Assembly (NCBI RefSeq): GCF_008831285.2
Contig: NC_045140.1
Coordinates: forward strand, 26,182,131 to 26,246,130
Origin: Nymphaea colorata
Taxonomy: Eukaryota > Streptophyta > Magnoliopsida > Nymphaeales > Nymphaeaceae
DNA: 64,000 nucleotides
Direction: 5' to 3'
The position numbers were made by a program, and so were the translations under genes. Under the pieces are notes generated by a model. It was not told the origin of the DNA. It ran no database searches and saw only the letters and a list, made by a program, of their open reading frames with translations. Below are positions 63,501 to 64,000 of this stretch, one piece after another (position 1 is the stretch's first letter; each line of letters opens with the position of its first letter).

Positions 63501-64000
63501 TTTATTGTGATAACGCTATCACGCGCGATCGATACCATAAACGGAAAACGCTAGCTATAACTATTACTACTACTTACCTAGCTACGTGAAAGCAGCTGGC
63601 AAGGTTCATGATTGAGAATCGGCTGCGGGATGAAGCATGAATCATGTACATCACGCAATATCCATCATTTATTGCATTCAACAAACCACTGCACATATTA
63701 AAACTTAATTAAATTATTTGAGAGAGAGAGTGAGTGAGTGAGGGAGTGAGAGTCAGAGATCTCCCATCAATATTTAAAATAATCAAAGCTTGGAATACCA
63801 TGCCTACTCTGAGTCATTGTGTAACAAAGCAACCAAACTCGTTAAGCAGGGGCCAGGGGGAAACTAAACCCTGAAACTCTCACAATCTTCCATTGAAAGA
63901 CTGACCCCATTTATAATGGCCATGTCTTGGGCCTTGTCTGAACATAGATATATAGACAGGTATCCGCTTTTATACAGAAGGTTGAGTCCACCTGCATGTT

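Larger units (their letters stand above)
54912..64000. other. Non-coding right end of the window
   Basis: The first about 300 bp are probably promoter and leader of the DUF688-like gene. Beyond that I recognise no gene. There is a (GTCAT)4 run at 57054-57073, a TATATATATGTGTGTG run near 58600, a 121-codon non-ATG frame at 60198-60563, a G+C-richer patch with overlapping minus-strand frames at 63100-63360, and GAGTGAGTGA simple sequence at 63720-63750. Confidence 0.55.

Noticed and set aside
1-64000. CRISPR arrays, phage or bacterial operons
   Set aside because: The tandem repeats seen are low-copy and abutting without unique spacers, and all recognised genes are plant nuclear genes with introns.

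Overview
This window is nuclear DNA from a flowering plant. Its genes have GT-AG introns, the coding islands sit in AT-rich DNA full of microsatellites and decayed small transposons, and the gene families are land-plant specific: an EPF-like secreted peptide, an LRR receptor kinase, a nine-knuckle CCHC protein of the plant GIS2-like type, and a QLQ/WRC growth-regulating factor with a miR396 site. The sequence alone does not place the species more narrowly. No bacterial, phage, CRISPR or organellar features were seen, and no intact autonomous transposon.

Layout. About 1-3.97 kb is non-coding. An EPFL4/5/6-like peptide gene (+) lies at 3973-4593 in three exons, encoding 129 aa. About 4.6-8.5 kb is non-coding. 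A 1016-aa non-RD LRR receptor-like kinase (-) lies at 8510-12164 in two exons, with a near-start TATA box and an overlapping upstream ORF. About 12.2-17.1 kb is an intergenic region with degenerate repeats. A 248-aa CCHC zinc-knuckle protein (+) lies at 17096-22722 in three exons; its first coding intron is 4.8 kb and carries a GTATCG/CGATAC-rich repeat element. About 22.7-27.0 kb holds repeat remnants. A 589-aa GRF transcription factor (-) lies at 27027-30009 in four exons, with a miR396 site in exon 3. From about 30.3 to 54.3 kb is a 24-kb stretch without a recognisable intact gene; it holds a 166-bp inverted-repeat MITE, a second copy of a CAGGGGCGG-ended element, a possible SINE head, a decayed pentatricopeptide-repeat fragment, tandem duplications and long TA arrays. 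A 188-aa proline- and serine-rich protein resembling DUF688 proteins (-) lies at 54345-54911. The last 9 kb is non-coding as far as I can tell.

How the genes relate. They are independent plant genes, not an operon. Three have developmental or signalling roles by family: EPFL peptides are ligands of ERECTA-type LRR kinases, GRFs drive organ growth under miR396 control, and LRR kinases perceive ligands. The LRR kinase here is of a different type from ERECTA, so its nearness to the EPFL gene is no evidence of a ligand-receptor pair. I found no convincing undescribed system. The most useful oddities are the start region of the receptor kinase, the repeat-loaded intron of the zinc-knuckle gene, the two-copy CAGGGGCGG-ended repeat family with apparent methylation decay, the palindromic MITE and the PPR relic.
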